Program-made: the position numbers and the translations under genes
Source: an uncultured Flavobacteriaceae bacterium
GTDB lineage: Bacteria; Bacteroidota; Bacteroidia; Flavobacteriales; Flavobacteriaceae
Assembly (NCBI GenBank): GCA_947500445.1
Contig: CANMSB010000020.1
Coordinates: 1-64,000, forward strand
Reading direction: 5' to 3'
DNA: 64,000 nt
The notes under the pieces: model-generated
What the model was told of the DNA's origin: nothing
What the model saw: only the letters and a program-made list of their open reading frames with translations
Databases searched by the model: none
Shown: one piece after another, positions 36,801 to 47,294 of the stretch
Layout of the letters: each line of letters opens with the position of its first letter
Numbering within the stretch: position 1 is the stretch's first letter

Positions 36801-39800
36801 GGTTACCCGTATTTCAAAGGTGATTTCGGAACCAATAAATGGAGTAAGATCATTGTCAACAACTGTTTTCACTAAGGAAAGGTCCGCCACGTCTTGATAA
36901 CCAATGGTTACCGATGTGATGTTGGAGGTATTTCCATCGTTATCGTCAACGGTATAGGTTATAGGTGTAGGGTCGACTAAAAATCCGGGTTCCGGGTCAA
37001 AGGTAACCTCTTCCGTAGCAGGATCATAGCTCCAGTTTCCTTCCCCGGGCACATCAAAACCGATAACATCCCCATCGCCGTCAACTGTGATGTTGATGGC
37101 TCCGGACGGGGGCGTAAGATTTACACTATTAGGGTCAAGATTACCGTCGGGATCCGCATCGTTGGTCAAAATAGTGACCGAAACGATACTTTCCGGAACA
37201 TTGTTCAGGTCTTCATCAGGATTGGCTACCGGTAGTTGTATGTCATAGTCAATGGTCACGGTAGCGGTAGCGCTCAGTCCGGTGTCGGTATCCGTAAGCT
37301 CGTAATTGATCGGTGTGGGGTCTGCCGTGAAACCGGGTTCCGGATCAAAGGTGATTTCGCCCGTAGCGGGGTCGTATGTCCATGTTCCCTCCCCGGGAAC
37401 GTTCAATGTGGTGTCCACTCCAGGGTTCGCGGGATCCAGGTCCACCGTTACGTCCGTCGGCAATGGCGTGCTGCCGTCCGGCAGTATGTCGTTCGCCAAG
37501 AGGTCCAAGGTTACATTTGTATTTGTAGTGTTCCCAGTACTTTGATCATTGTTCGCTACCGGCGGGTCCAGTACATACTCCACATTTACGTTCGCGACAT
37601 TGGAGGTATTTCCATCGGTATCGTCCACGGTATAGGTAATGTCGGTAGGGTTAGCGGTAAAGCCGGGTTGAGGTATAAACTCAAGTAGCCCAGTGACCGG
37701 GCTATACTCCCATGTTCCCTCACCGGGTACGGTGAAGCCAATGACGTCCCCGTCAATACCGGTCACTGTATCGGTTGCGCCTACCGGAACGTCAAGGTCG
37801 ACGGCATTGGGGTCGATGTTGGCATCGGGGTCGTTATCGTTGGCAAGGATATCCACTGCCACGGTGTTCCCGAGCTGGTTGCCCAGGTCGTCGTCGTCGT
37901 TGGCCACAGGCGGTGACTGGTAGCTTACCGAAACGTTGGCGGTATCGCTCAGTCCGGTGTCGGTATCGGTAAGCTCGTACGTTATGGGTGTCGGGCTACC
38001 GGTAAAGGTGGGCTCGGGATCAAAGGTAATTTCGCCCGTAGCGGGGTCGTATGTCCATGTTCCCTCGCCGAGAACGTTCAATGTGGTGTCCACTCCCGGG
38101 TTCGCGGGATCCAGGTCCACCGTTACGTCCGTCGGCAATGGCGTACTGCCGTCCGGCAGGATGTCGTTCGCCAAGAGGTCCAATGTGGTGTTCGCCCCGA
38201 CATCGGTCGGTACGGGGTTGGAATCGTCGTTGGCCACCGGTGGATCAAAGGTATACTCCACGTTCACGTTCGCGACATTGGAGGTATTGCCATCGGTATC
38301 GTCCACGGTGTAGGTAATGTCGGTAGGGTTACCGGTAAAGCCTGATTCGGGTGTGAATTCCAAAAGTCCCGTTGCGGGATTATACTCCCATGTTCCCTCA
38401 CCGGGTACGGTGAAGCCTATGACGTCCCCGTCAATATCGGTCACTGTATCGGTTGCGCCCGCCGGAACGTCAAGGTCGACGGCATTGGGGTCGATGTTGG
38501 CATCGGGGTCGTTATCGTTGGCAAGGATATCCACTGCCACGGTGTCCCCGAGCTGGTTGCCCAGGTCGTCGTCGTCGTTGGCCACGGGCGGTGACTGGTA
38601 GCTTACCGAAACGTTGGCGGTATCGCTCAGTCCGGTGTCGGTATCGGTAAGTTCGTACGTTATGGGTGTCGGGCTACCGGTAAAGGTGGGCTCCGGATCA
38701 AAGGTGACCTCGCCCGTAGCGGGGTCGTATGTCCATGTTCCCTCCCCGGGAACGTTCAATGTGGTGTCCACTCCCGGGTTCGCGGGATCCAGGTCCACCG
38801 TTACGTCCGTCGGCAATGGCGTACTGCCGTCCGGCAGGATGTCGTTCGCCAAGAGGTCCAATGTGGTGTTCGCCCCGACATCGGTCGGTACGGGGTTGGA
38901 ATCGTCGTTGGCCACCGGTGGATCAAAGGTATACTCCACGTTCACGTTCGCGACATTGGAGGTATTTCCATCGGTATCGTCTACGGTATAGGTGATGTCG
39001 GTAGGGTTACCGGTAAAGCCGGGTTCCGGGACAAACTCAAGCAGCCCGGTAATCGGATTATACTCCCATGTTCCTTCACCGGGTACGGTGAAGCCTATGA
39101 CGTCCCCGTCAATATCGGTCACTATATCGGTTGCGCCTGCCGGAACGGCAAGGTCCACGGCATTGGGGTCGATGTTTCCATTAGCATCCGTGTCATTATC
39201 GAGGATATCCAAGGTGACGACATCGCCCAAGGAATTACCAAGGTTTTGGTCATCTACCGCAACAGGCGGTGACTGGTAGCTTACCGAAACGTTGGCGGTA
39301 TCGCTCAGTCCGGTGTCGGTATCGGTAAGCTCGTACGTAATGGGTGTCGGGCTACCGGTAAAGGTGGGCTCCGGATCAAAGGTGACCTCGCCCGTGGCGG
39401 GGTCGTATGTCCATGTTCCCTCGCCGGGAACGTTCAATGTGGTATCTATTCCCGGGTTTGCGGGATTCAAATCAATTGTTACATCACTTGGTGCCGGGGT
39501 ACTCCCATCTGGAAGTACATCGTTGGCCAAAAGATCGACTACTGTGTCCGTACCAACTTCTGAAGCGGTCGGGTTGGTATCGTCGTTGGCTACCGGTGGA
39601 TCAAAGGTATATTCCACGTTCACGTTCGCGACATTGGAGGTATTGCCATCGGTATCGTCCACGGTGTAGGTAATGTCGGTAGGGTTACCGGTAAAGCCAG
39701 GCTCGGGGATGAATTCCAATAGACCGGTAGCGGGGCTATATTCCCATGTTCCTTCACCCGGAACTTCAAAACCTATGGTATCTCCATCTACATCGGTAAG

Positions 39801-42800
39801 TATATTGGTAGCACCGGAAGGAACAGTCAAGTCTACTGTATTTGGGTCAAGATTTCCCTCAGGATCTGTATCATTAGCAAGAATATCCAAATCAACAGCG
39901 GCACCTAAAGTATTGGCCAGGCTTTCATCGTTTACCGCTGTGGGGGGATCATTTGGCTGAATGACTACGGCAGTAGTACTTTGGTCGTCCTCGGTGTCGA
40001 CCCCATTATCCGGTGTAGAATCTGGATCGAACTGATCGCTGGCAGTGATTTCCGCGGTATTGTCATAGGGTCCGGTAGTATTTACGGTAGCATCAAAAGT
40101 AAGGTTTACCGTAGCTCCGTTCGAGACGCTTAAGTCGGACCAAGTTACCGATAAGTCTCCCAGATTATATACTCCGCCGTTGCTTACCGTTCCAGGAATT
40201 AAGCTATATCCAGACGGTATGACGTCCAATACGGTTACACCGGTAGCATCTGAGGTTCCGTTCGCACCATTATTGAACAGGGCAATAGTAAACGTTACCG
40301 TATCTCCGGTACTGACCGAAGAAGGGGATACACTTTTTACAAGTTCCAAGTCCGCGATTCCAACAATTTCTATCTCGACGGTATCGGATACTTCGGAGCA
40401 GCTACCATTGGTTACGGTCCATTCAAAAACATAAGTTCCAATTTGTACACCGCTTACGGAGGTGTTGGCATCTGTAGGATCTGTAAAATTGGCAATTGAG
40501 GGTCCCGAAACTTGGGACCACACCCCGGTACCGAGGGTGGGAGGCACCGCGGCTAGATTTACGGGTGCAAACTCCTGCAATCGCTGGTCAGGTCCGGCAT
40601 CTGCGGTGACCGGTTGGGATTCAATTTGGATTTCCATGGTATCCGTCAGCGAACATCCACCGTTTGAACTGGTCCAGGTAAATTCGTAAGTGCCCGGCTC
40701 CAAATCTAAAATTAATGCTTGGGGATTGTTTGGGGCCGTAATGGTCGCCGCTGATCCGGGATCGGTAATCCCAGGGCCTGACGTCTGTGACCATGTTCCA
40801 GTACCTTCTGCCAAAGGAGTGGCATCCATATTAGTTTGTGTGGCATCGCAAAACAACTGGTCTGGACCGGCATTAGGTTCGGATGGTGGTACATCGGTGA
40901 AGGTGATGTCCACCGTATCGGTTTGGGGGGCGCATCCCGAAGGTGATGTAAAAGTAGTACCGTTGGTTACGGTCCAAGTAAAGGTATACGTCCCCAAGGT
41001 GGTGATATTCGACAATGTACTTGTTGGATTGTTTGGACTGTCTATAACTATATCCCCACCGGAGGGATCGGTAGTTATCGTCCAAAGCCCAATTCCAATA
41101 GTTGGTGCCGTCGCATTCAACTGTGCATCCAACTGACAAGCGTTAGGTTGGGCCGTACCGGCATCGGCGTTAGAGGGAGCTTCAAAAACTTCGACCCGAA
41201 CTACGTCTGCCGCATCGGTACAAAATTCCGTAGCAAAGTTCCATTCCAAAATGTAGATTCCGGGAACGGTAAGGTTATCCAATGTGGTATTGAACTGATT
41301 GACATCGTTAAAGCTCGCCACGCTTCCGGAGGGAACATCGGCAAATCTCCAAAACGCATCGTTTTCGGGTTGCGTGGTATCAAACCCTCCCGCAATCGGA
41401 TCGTTTCCATCCAGTGTTATTGAAGTTGCATCAGCAGTACAAACTACTTGGTCCGTACCTGCATCCGGGTCTATAGGTGGTCCTTGTGAGGAGGTGACAA
41501 TGACCTCGTCCGAAGTCACGGGACAAGAGGTGTAATCCGTGGTAAACTGAAATTCATAAGTGTTACCGGGTGTTATGGTTACTTCGGCAACGTTGCTGTT
41601 GGATGGAGTTTGCGAAATTGTAGCTGCTGTTCCAGGTTCAGTGACACCTGGTCCGGCTATTTGTGTCCAAGACCCGGTGGATCCAAAAGTGGCTTCCAAT
41701 AGCACATTGTTCGCTTCACAAAGTTGTTGATCTGGACCCGCATTTGCAGGAACAAAAACATCCACTACTACATCATCAAATGTTGAGGGACAGGATGCGT
41801 CCCCGGTAATGCTCCACCGAAACGTATAGGTTCCCGAGACCAAATTGTTTACCGTCGTTACAGGGTCGTTTACATTTACAATAGAGGGAGAGTTCGGCGC
41901 ACCCGACAGTAGGGTCCAAACTCCATTTTCGGTATTGCTGTCAAAGGTATTGCCATCTAAAACGACGGTATTTGCGTTACAAATGGTTTGGTCCGTACCC
42001 GCCGTTGCTACTGTTGCCGGTATGCCAACGTTAAGAACTACCTCATCAGAATCCGAAGAACAGCTTCCGTTCTCTACAGCCCACTCAAAAACATATTGAC
42101 CTGAAAAGGTGAAGGTAAACTGTGCCGTGGGACTGGTATCATCGTCAATGGTAAATCCCCCTGAGCCGCTTACAAGTGTCCATAATCCGTCTCCCGTGGA
42201 GGAGGTAGCTGACATAGTAAATACATCGGAACAGGCACTTTGGTCGGGACCTGCATCTGCTGCGGCCGGAGCTCCAACGGTAATCTCTACGTCGTCGGAA
42301 CTGGCTTGACAACCAGGGGCGTTTTTATTGATGGTCCAAGTCAGTATGTAGCTGTCTTCGGTATTTATGGTAGCGGTAGTGTTGAAAACGGTGTCGTCGG
42401 CAAAAGTCAATCCACCGTTGTTCGGTACTACGGTCCACAAACCGTTTTCATCTGCTGCAGGAGCGTTTCCGCTCAACGGAACTGTACCTGTTCCTGATGG
42501 TAGGCATTGGTCGGTCCCGGCATTGGCAGTAGTCGGTCCGGCGGTACCACTAGTCGAAATGGTGACAGTATCGCTTCCAGGTGGAGGACAGGTATTGTCA
42601 TTGGGATTTTCAATCGTCCAGCGGAGTATATACGTCTCGTTGGGTAAGTCCAAGCCCGAAACCAATGAGTTCGGATCGTTTTCATCTTCAAAAACGATGG
42701 TGGCACCGGGAGGTGCACTGTCTACAGACCATGTGCCCGCTAAATTTGAGGAAGGCGGACTATTGCTATCAAGAGTCGTTGGCGCGCCAAAACAAATTGT

Positions 42801-44663
42801 TTGATCGGTACCGGCGTCTGCTGAAACTGCTGCGGAGGAGGCTACGACAATCTGCACATCGGATTCTGCAGGAGGTGTGCAGGAATTACCACCTGTTATC
42901 GCATATCGAAATACGTAGGTTCCAGGTATAAAATTTGATATGGTAGTAGTCTGTGCATAAGGTGAGGCGATATCTGCGGTATTTGGACCGCTGACCTGAC
43001 TCCATAACGAGTTTCCAACGCCAACACTGTTTCCAGTAACTGAAGTGCTCACCACATCACAAGCCAAGTTTTGACCGGTTCCAGCGTTTGCTGCGGTAGG
43101 GGTTCTTGATACGGTAATGTTTATAGCATCCGTACCTTCATTACAACCGGTTTGAACCGAGCCGGCTACACGCCTTCGAAATGAAACGGTATATGTTCCT
43201 TCTAGGTCGAAATCAATTCTGGCCGGTGAGTTTGTATTTTGAAAACGACTTGGATCGACCACTGTGGAACCAGACGGTCCACTAACGATGCTATATGAGT
43301 TTCCGCCTTCACCGGTGGTCGTAAAGGGAACGTTTACCCTTGTCACACCACAATCTGCGATAATGTCGTTACCACCGTTTGCCTGAATCGTTATCGGGTC
43401 ATTCGAATATTGCACCGTTACTTCTTCACTATCATCGCAGCCTGTATTACTATTGGTAATTGTATATAGAAAACGATAAGTACTACTTCCGTTCAAGCCC
43501 GTTACTTGGGTTGTGCCATTATCGTCGTCGAGTATGGTAGCTCCGCCAGGACCGGCTGTTTGCGTCCAGGATACGGTTTCACCGGCATACTGCGGATCAG
43601 CACCTTCTAAAGTTACCGTAGTAATGGTGGGGTCACAGAATCTGATGCTTCTTTGCGCAACGGTTGCCGTAGTAATATCCTGTGTAGCGGGGTCAACGGT
43701 AATCGTAACCGTATCACTTCCGTTTACACAGGGCCCGTTTACCGACCATCGCATTACATACGTTCCTTCGATCAGTGCGCCTAAAGATGACCTGTTATTA
43801 TTTGGATTTGATAGCGTTGGAGTACTTGGGCCACTAACAAAGGTCCAGGTACCTTGTTGTCCATTGACGTTGTTTCCGCCAAAACTCGCATTCAAAAGTG
43901 TGGATTGATTAACCGTATAACAGTTATCCAAACTTTGGTCTGGGCCCGCATCTACAATAGCTTCTCCGCCATAATTGGTGACCGTAATCTCGGAAAAGGA
44001 TTCACAAAATTGTCCAGGTGCGTAGTCGGGACCAGTTATCGTCCATCGTAAAGTAGACGTCCCGGCACTTGTCTCCGATAAATCTATTGTGGAACTCGGC
44101 GAATTTATAAAGTTGATGGTAACTCCTGCATTATTGGCTCCTTCTATGGACCACGTACCTGTTTCCCCGGGATTCGTCGGTGAGTTGCCGTTAATTATTA
44201 AAGATCCCGAGCTATCGGGGCACGACTCTAGGTTAGAACCCGCATCTGCAACGGTTATGGGTGCTACAGTGATGACGACGTCTTGAAATTGGGTACTTCC
44301 GTCGGTACAGTCCGCAGACAGCCTAAAAGTGTAATCATTCCCGCCTAACAGACCGGTCAGCGAGGTATTTAAATCAGCTGGGTCATCAATGATTACCGAA
44401 GGTCCGGCAACCTGTGACCAAGTAGTTCCGCCCTGAATGGAACCCGCGGCAGCGCCGGAGAGCCTGAAGCCAGTGTTGTTTTCACATATGGTTTCCGGTA
44501 CCCCAGCATTTACGGAGCAGTTTTGTGCAAAGGCTTGAGAGGAAACAAGGAAAAAAAACAGTACCGTACAAATAGGGATAATCCTTGATGAAATCTTTAA
44601 AGGAATTCTTTCTATGGGTTGGATATGAAACATTGTGATTTGCTTCAATATGGCATCTCTCAT
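33876..44663 (-). CDS. giant SprB-like surface adhesin with CHU_C C-terminal domain
   Basis: This is a predicted cell-surface adhesin of 3595 residues; an in-frame ATG at 44633 would shorten it by ten and suits the signal peptide (IPICTVLFFFLVSSQAFAQ) better. From the N-terminus I see about 15 Ig/PKD-like modules of about 90 residues, many opening with DAGxDQ and each with cysteines, then one DUF11 module, nine CshA-type modules of about 113 residues alternating between two subtypes (GEGTWTYDPATGEVTFDPEP; FTGNPTDITYTVDDTDGN), seven more DUF11 modules (LTKTVDN..., NDGPSDATG), and a C-terminal CHU_C sorting domain (YSEFSPNGDGNNEVF, VYNRWGNIVFE, PVGTYYYVL). CHU_C proteins are exported by T9SS with PorP/SprF help. 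SprB-type adhesins drive gliding or attachment; which one applies here is unknown. Confidence 0.93.
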   Translation of the reverse strand: MRDAILKQITMFHIQPIERIPLKISSRIIPICTVLFFFLVSSQAFAQNCSVNAGVPETICENNTGFRLSGAAAGSIQGGTTWSQVAGPSVIIDDPADLNTSLTGLLGGNDYTFRLSADCTDGSTQFQDVVITVAPITVADAGSNLESCPDSSGSLIINGNSPTNPGETGTWSIEGANNAGVTINFINSPSSTIDLSETSAGTSTLRWTITGPDYAPGQFCESFSEITVTNYGGEAIVDAGPDQSLDNCYTVNQSTLLNASFGGNNVNGQQGTWTFVSGPSTPTLSNPNNNRSSLGALIEGTYVMRWSVNGPCVNGSDTVTITVDPATQDITTATVAQRSIRFCDPTITTVTLEGADPQYAGETVSWTQTAGPGGATILDDDNGTTQVTGLNGSSTYRFLYTITNSNTGCDDSEEVTVQYSNDPITIQANGGNDIIADCGVTRVNVPFTTTGEGGNSYSIVSGPSGSTVVDPSRFQNTNSPARIDFDLEGTYTVSFRRRVAGSVQTGCNEGTDAINITVSRTPTAANAGTGQNLACDVVSTSVTGNSVGVGNSLWSQVSGPNTADIASPYAQTTTISNFIPGTYVFRYAITGGNSCTPPAESDVQIVVASSAAVSADAGTDQTICFGAPTTLDSNSPPSSNLAGTWSVDSAPPGATIVFEDENDPNSLVSGLDLPNETYILRWTIENPNDNTCPPPGSDTVTISTSGTAGPTTANAGTDQCLPSGTGTVPLSGNAPAADENGLWTVVPNNGGLTFADDTVFNTTATINTEDSYILTWTINKNAPGCQASSDDVEITVGAPAAADAGPDQSACSDVFTMSATSSTGDGLWTLVSGSGGFTIDDDTSPTAQFTFTFSGQYVFEWAVENGSCSSDSDEVVLNVGIPATVATAGTDQTICNANTVVLDGNTFDSNTENGVWTLLSGAPNSPSIVNVNDPVTTVNNLVSGTYTFRWSITGDASCPSTFDDVVVDVFVPANAGPDQQLCEANNVLLEATFGSTGSWTQIAGPGVTEPGTAATISQTPSNSNVAEVTITPGNTYEFQFTTDYTSCPVTSDEVIVTSSQGPPIDPDAGTDQVVCTADATSITLDGNDPIAGGFDTTQPENDAFWRFADVPSGSVASFNDVNQFNTTLDNLTVPGIYILEWNFATEFCTDAADVVRVEVFEAPSNADAGTAQPNACQLDAQLNATAPTIGIGLWTITTDPSGGDIVIDSPNNPTSTLSNITTLGTYTFTWTVTNGTTFTSPSGCAPQTDTVDITFTDVPPSEPNAGPDQLFCDATQTNMDATPLAEGTGTWSQTSGPGITDPGSAATITAPNNPQALILDLEPGTYEFTWTSSNGGCSLTDTMEIQIESQPVTADAGPDQRLQEFAPVNLAAVPPTLGTGVWSQVSGPSIANFTDPTDANTSVSGVQIGTYVFEWTVTNGSCSEVSDTVEIEIVGIADLELVKSVSPSSVSTGDTVTFTIALFNNGANGTSDATGVTVLDVIPSGYSLIPGTVSNGGVYNLGDLSVTWSDLSVSNGATVNLTFDATVNTTGPYDNTAEITASDQFDPDSTPDNGVDTEDDQSTTAVVIQPNDPPTAVNDESLANTLGAAVDLDILANDTDPEGNLDPNTVDLTVPSGATNILTDVDGDTIGFEVPGEGTWEYSPATGLLEFIPEPGFTGNPTDITYTVDDTDGNTSNVANVNVEYTFDPPVANDDTNPTASEVGTDTVVDLLANDVLPDGSTPAPSDVTIDLNPANPGIDTTLNVPGEGTWTYDPATGEVTFDPEPTFTGSPTPITYELTDTDTGLSDTANVSVSYQSPPVAVDDQNLGNSLGDVVTLDILDNDTDANGNIDPNAVDLAVPAGATDIVTDIDGDVIGFTVPGEGTWEYNPITGLLEFVPEPGFTGNPTDITYTVDDTDGNTSNVANVNVEYTFDPPVANDDSNPVPTDVGANTTLDLLANDILPDGSTPLPTDVTVDLDPANPGVDTTLNVPGEGTWTYDPATGEVTFDPEPTFTGSPTPITYELTDTDTGLSDTANVSVSYQSPPVANDDDDLGNQLGDTVAVDILANDNDPDANIDPNAVDLDVPAGATDTVTDIDGDVIGFTVPGEGTWEYNPATGLLEFTPESGFTGNPTDITYTVDDTDGNTSNVANVNVEYTFDPPVANDDSNPVPTDVGANTTLDLLANDILPDGSTPLPTDVTVDLDPANPGVDTTLNVLGEGTWTYDPATGEITFDPEPTFTGSPTPITYELTDTDTGLSDTANVSVSYQSPPVANDDDDLGNQLGNTVAVDILANDNDPDANIDPNAVDLDVPVGATDTVTGIDGDVIGFTVPGEGTWEYSPVTGLLEFIPQPGFTANPTDITYTVDDTDGNTSNVANVNVEYVLDPPVANNDQSTGNTTNTNVTLDLLANDILPDGSTPLPTDVTVDLDPANPGVDTTLNVPGEGTWTYDPATGEITFDPEPGFTADPTPINYELTDTDTGLSATATVTIDYDIQLPVANPDEDLNNVPESIVSVTILTNDADPDGNLDPNSVNLTPPSGAINITVDGDGDVIGFDVPGEGNWSYDPATEEVTFDPEPGFLVDPTPITYTVDDNDGNTSNITSVTIGYQDVADLSLVKTVVDNDLTPFIGSEITFEIRVTNDGPANATGVTVTDLLPSGYDFVLFSSTTGAYNENTGIWTVGNIFSGATEILLIDVLVNGSGDYTNGAEVTASDILDIDSTPNNDVLSEDDQDEVDVVPQIVPVVDVSVTKTANTLTPDIGGQIVFTVTVTNDGPSDATDVVVTDLLTTGYDFVSAVPSVGVYEPLNGSWTVGNLPNGITENIVITADVLPNGEYTNTAELTDLAERDIDSEPANNDDTEDDQMTINPTPVLVSDLSLTKTVNNATPLVGEDVRFTINITNDGPSDAAGVVIADLLPTGYTYISSNATAGNYNETTGVWNINGTLFNSTTETLVITALVNATGVYDNVAEVVASDNVDPNATAGNNVPTEDDQDNANTVPVPIADVSLTKTVDKLVPDVGENVIFTLSVSNDGPSDATGVVITDLLPAGYNYISDDSGGTYDNATGVWTVGTVANGATTLLNITADINPNGSYINVAELTAVNEIDPDSAPNNNDLNEDDQAEQPTTPRVITDISLTKEVDNLSPSIGDQITFTITVNNDGPSDATDLVIEDLLATGYDFVSATSSAGVYDEVIGSWDIVSLVDGATETLEITVTVLANGDYTNVAELISLGTFDPDSSPDNNLNSEDDQDTVLPRPTGLADLTLTKTVDNTLANVGDTIEFIVNLSNGGDSDATGVVVSDLLPIGFTYQSHIVTAGLYNPFTGIWNTNGVIPNGTTETLVVLATVNEPTGVENEYLNTAEITASDQADPNSDADSGFEVDDFADGLPDDDEASILIVPPVVDIALTKTVSNLLPRIGEQIQFEMTATNQGDVTATTIGIEEILPRGYELILANASIGTFDAVTGFWSIEALNASETATLTLTVTVLEVDEYLNTISLAFVDQIDLNMDNDSAQATVTPSCLNIYSEFSPNGDGNNEVFQIDCISRFPNNTLKVYNRWGNIVFETRGYTNDWNGISNGRATINKGEKLPVGTYYYVLDLGDGSQPIADWLYINR
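37261..39969 (-). repeat. tandem 678-bp repeats within the adhesin gene
   Basis: The same sequence word recurs at 37936, 38614 and 39292, exactly 678 bp apart, with long identical stretches between copies. A diverged copy about 675 bp upstream starts near 37261. Each 678-bp unit encodes 226 residues, that is one pair of alternating CshA-type modules. The high DNA identity suggests recent duplication or gene conversion. The regular spacing holds long open frames on the opposite strand, which are not genes. Confidence 0.9.
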
Positions 44664-45169
44664 AATCGATGGTGGTTGGTTAGCATAGCTCCCATTTCAG
44701 GGGTAGTTATGTAGTATTTTTCTTTCGAAGTTTAAAAGTACTCCAAATAGTACCATTAAACTTAAAATTGTTGCGTTTCGTCGATTAGTTGTGGTGAAAC
44801 AAGGGCTGATCGATGTAATGCAATCTTTCTTTAATAGTTGACACATTTTTTGATAAAAAGTCACCGTTGGCCATAAAAAAACAACATATTTTTAATTATT
44901 AATGGCCTAATATTAATCTCCGAATAGTGTGGAATTGGTTTGCGAAACCAGGTTGAAACTATTTTCGATCATTTTAAACATATCGATATAGCTTATTATA
45001 GTTGGATATGAACTGGAAATCGTAAAATTGAGAAGCTTACCTTGTTGCGATACAAATAAGGTTATTTTGGAAGTTGGAAATTTAGCCGGATTAGAAGAAG
45101 AGTTCTCATACCATTTTGAAGTTAAAGTGGTATTTAGATGAGAACTGCAATGGCCAAAGGGATATTTTT
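44664..45169. other. AT-rich gene-free stretch upstream of the adhesin gene
   Basis: About 500 bp contain no credible reading frame. The part nearest 44663 must hold the promoter of the adhesin operon; a CAAATAGTA word (TACTATTTG on the minus strand) is close to, but not a match of, the TAnnTTTG -7 box. The fasciclin terminator on the left of the next gene shows the adhesin is transcribed separately. Confidence 0.5.
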
Positions 45170-45203
45170 ATTTAAAAAGCCCGGCAAATTTATTTGCCGG
45201 GCT
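45170..45203 (-). terminator. strong Rho-independent terminator of the fasciclin gene
   Basis: AGCCCGGCAAAT and ATTTGCCGGGCT form a perfect 12-bp stem with a 2-nt spacer. Read on the minus strand it is followed by TTTTTAAATA. It lies 62 bp beyond the stop of the fasciclin gene. Confidence 0.9.
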
Positions 45204-45264
45204 CTAGTGGTATGGGTAATACTACTAAAAACTACTATGTGTAAAGGAAAAGGCTCCGAACTCT

Positions 45265-46929
45265 TTATTCGGTCGGCTCTTCTACCACTTCATTAAGTGA
45301 ATTGATGAAGTCGATCGCTTCCTGAGGAAGCAGTACGGTATCTATAATGTGCGCCACTCCGTTCCTTGCCATAACATCTAAGGCGAGCAACTGGGCATCA
45401 CTGTTGCCGCTGGTATCTTGCAGTAATACGCTATCCGAACCAAGTTCATCGATTACTTCGATGGTATCGGCTATTTGGGTGTTAATTACGGTTCCGGCCA
45501 CAACGCTTTCGGAAGTTACCGAACCACTGACTACATGATACAATAAAATATTGGTCAAAAGTGCAATTTCTTCCTCGGTATCAAAGTCGTCCAAAGAGTT
45601 ATAGTCATCACCTAACAAGTCCAACAAGGCTACAAAAGCGTCATCGGTCGGTGCCAATACGGTAGCTGTTTGAAAATAGGTAAAGTTTGAGGGCGCTTCG
45701 TCACCTTCCGCCAAACTGGTGTTGCTGTCATCGACAAATACACTAACCAATTCGGTTTTGATCAGGGCGGCCTCCAATATGCTCAGGGTAGGTTCGGCCA
45801 CGACGATATCCGCCAAATCGTCCGATACCAATTTATCCAGGAATACCTGAGCGGCCTCTGGCAACAATACTCTGTCGATGACGTGTATGACCCCATTCGA
45901 ACCTTGTACATCAAGGGCGATACTATTGCTAACCCCGCCCACTGCATCGGTAATCGCTACTGCGGTTTCAGAGGCAGCGGTAATTTCGAGTGAAGCGTCC
46001 TCCAATGCGGTAGCAACTTCGCCAACGACTACGGCACTGCTCTCAACACGCTGTGGAACCACATGGTACGCCAAAATGTCCGATAACAGTTGCATTTCCG
46101 GACCGTTATCAAAATCGTCAAGCGAGTTGTAATCGTCTCCAAGGAAATCCAAAATGGCAACAAAGGCATCGTCAGAAGGGGCAAAAACGGTATACCCGAG
46201 TTCGTTTCCGTCTTCATCAACATTTTTACTCGACAACAAATCGGCAAACCCTGCTTTGATAACAGCGGCTTCCAATATGGTAAGCCCGTCATTGGCCACG
46301 GCCAATTCGGTAATGGTCGGTCGGGTGTCGATCATGGCGGCATCGATTACGGCTTGTGGTAACAATACCTTGTCTATGGTATGGATGATACCGTTGGTAA
46401 CGATAACATCGGTTTCTACTACTTGCGCTTCGCTACTGGTTTCTTCGCGTTCCGTTTTATCCTGAAGGAAAATACCGCCATCGGTAATGTTTACGGTAAA
46501 CGACTCTCCCTGTACGGTAGTTACTTCTTGTGCATCGCTCAAAGATGCCGCCGAAGCAGCGGAGCCAACTACATGATACGTCAAAATTGTTGCTAAAAGG
46601 TCGGGGCTGACGGCCCCTTCACCTGAAATCATATCTTTTGCACTGGCAAAGCCCAATGCGGCGGCCAAATTTTCGAAGGCTTGGTCGTTAGGTGCGAATA
46701 CGGTAAACGGACCTGCGCCCGATAGGGTAGCGTCCAAACCGCCCTAGGCGACCACTAAGGCCTGGTAAAGTGCCGTGTTTTGAGATTTTGAGTTAATGGC
46801 ATTGAATGCATTAAATTCCACTATTTCCGGTTCGGCAAAGACGGAGTCATCGGAATTACAACCGATTGCGGTCAATACGAGTACAAGGGCGACTCCTAGA
46901 CGTCCCATTGCTGTTCTTACTTTGTTCAT
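45265..46929 (-). pseudogene. fasciclin (FAS1) lipoprotein gene interrupted by an in-frame TAG
   Basis: Read from the ATG at 46929, the product starts with a lipoprotein signal peptide (VALVLVLTAIGC) and about 60 residues up to ALYQALVVA, then meets a TAG at 46744-46746. The same frame continues directly with GGLDATLSGAGPFTVFAPND and three FAS1 domains (about 490 residues) to the stop at 45265. Each FAS1 domain has the YHVV and NGxxHxID signatures. Joined, the protein would have about 554 residues and a normal FAS1 layout, and the TAG falls inside helix 1 of the first domain. A single base change would restore it. It may be a true nonsense mutation, a sequencing error, or readthrough; a restart at the TTG at 46737 would lack the signal peptide. 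A terminator follows. Confidence 0.8.
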
Positions 46930-47294
46930 ACATGTGTTTGATTTAGCTACTTTAGTGTATCGATTGGTGTCGTTCAGAGTGTTATTACAAGGAAAAACCA
47001 AGTTTTCCCAGTAAAAAAGCCCAGAAAACATATCGAAAAATCTTAAAATTTCGATAAGAATAGTAAAGTTAAACGATTAACCTATATAAAAATTATATTT
47101 TTTTCTTATCGCGAGGTGGCCAGTATGTTATAGCCTCCTCTTTTTTAACAACGGGAAAACACTTCGTCTATCGTATCGCTTCGGTTTATTTTTGATACCG
47201 GTCGTTGGTTTCCTTTTCTTGTCGTACTACGCTTAAAAGGGCATAGCTAAAAGGAGTTGGGTAAACGGCCTACTGTTAATAGTACCATTCGACA

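Noticed and set aside
37306-39960. Repeated open frames on the plus strand
   Set aside because: They are antisense to the 678-bp repeats of the adhesin gene; their repetition only reflects the repeat, and their amino-acid composition is not protein-like.
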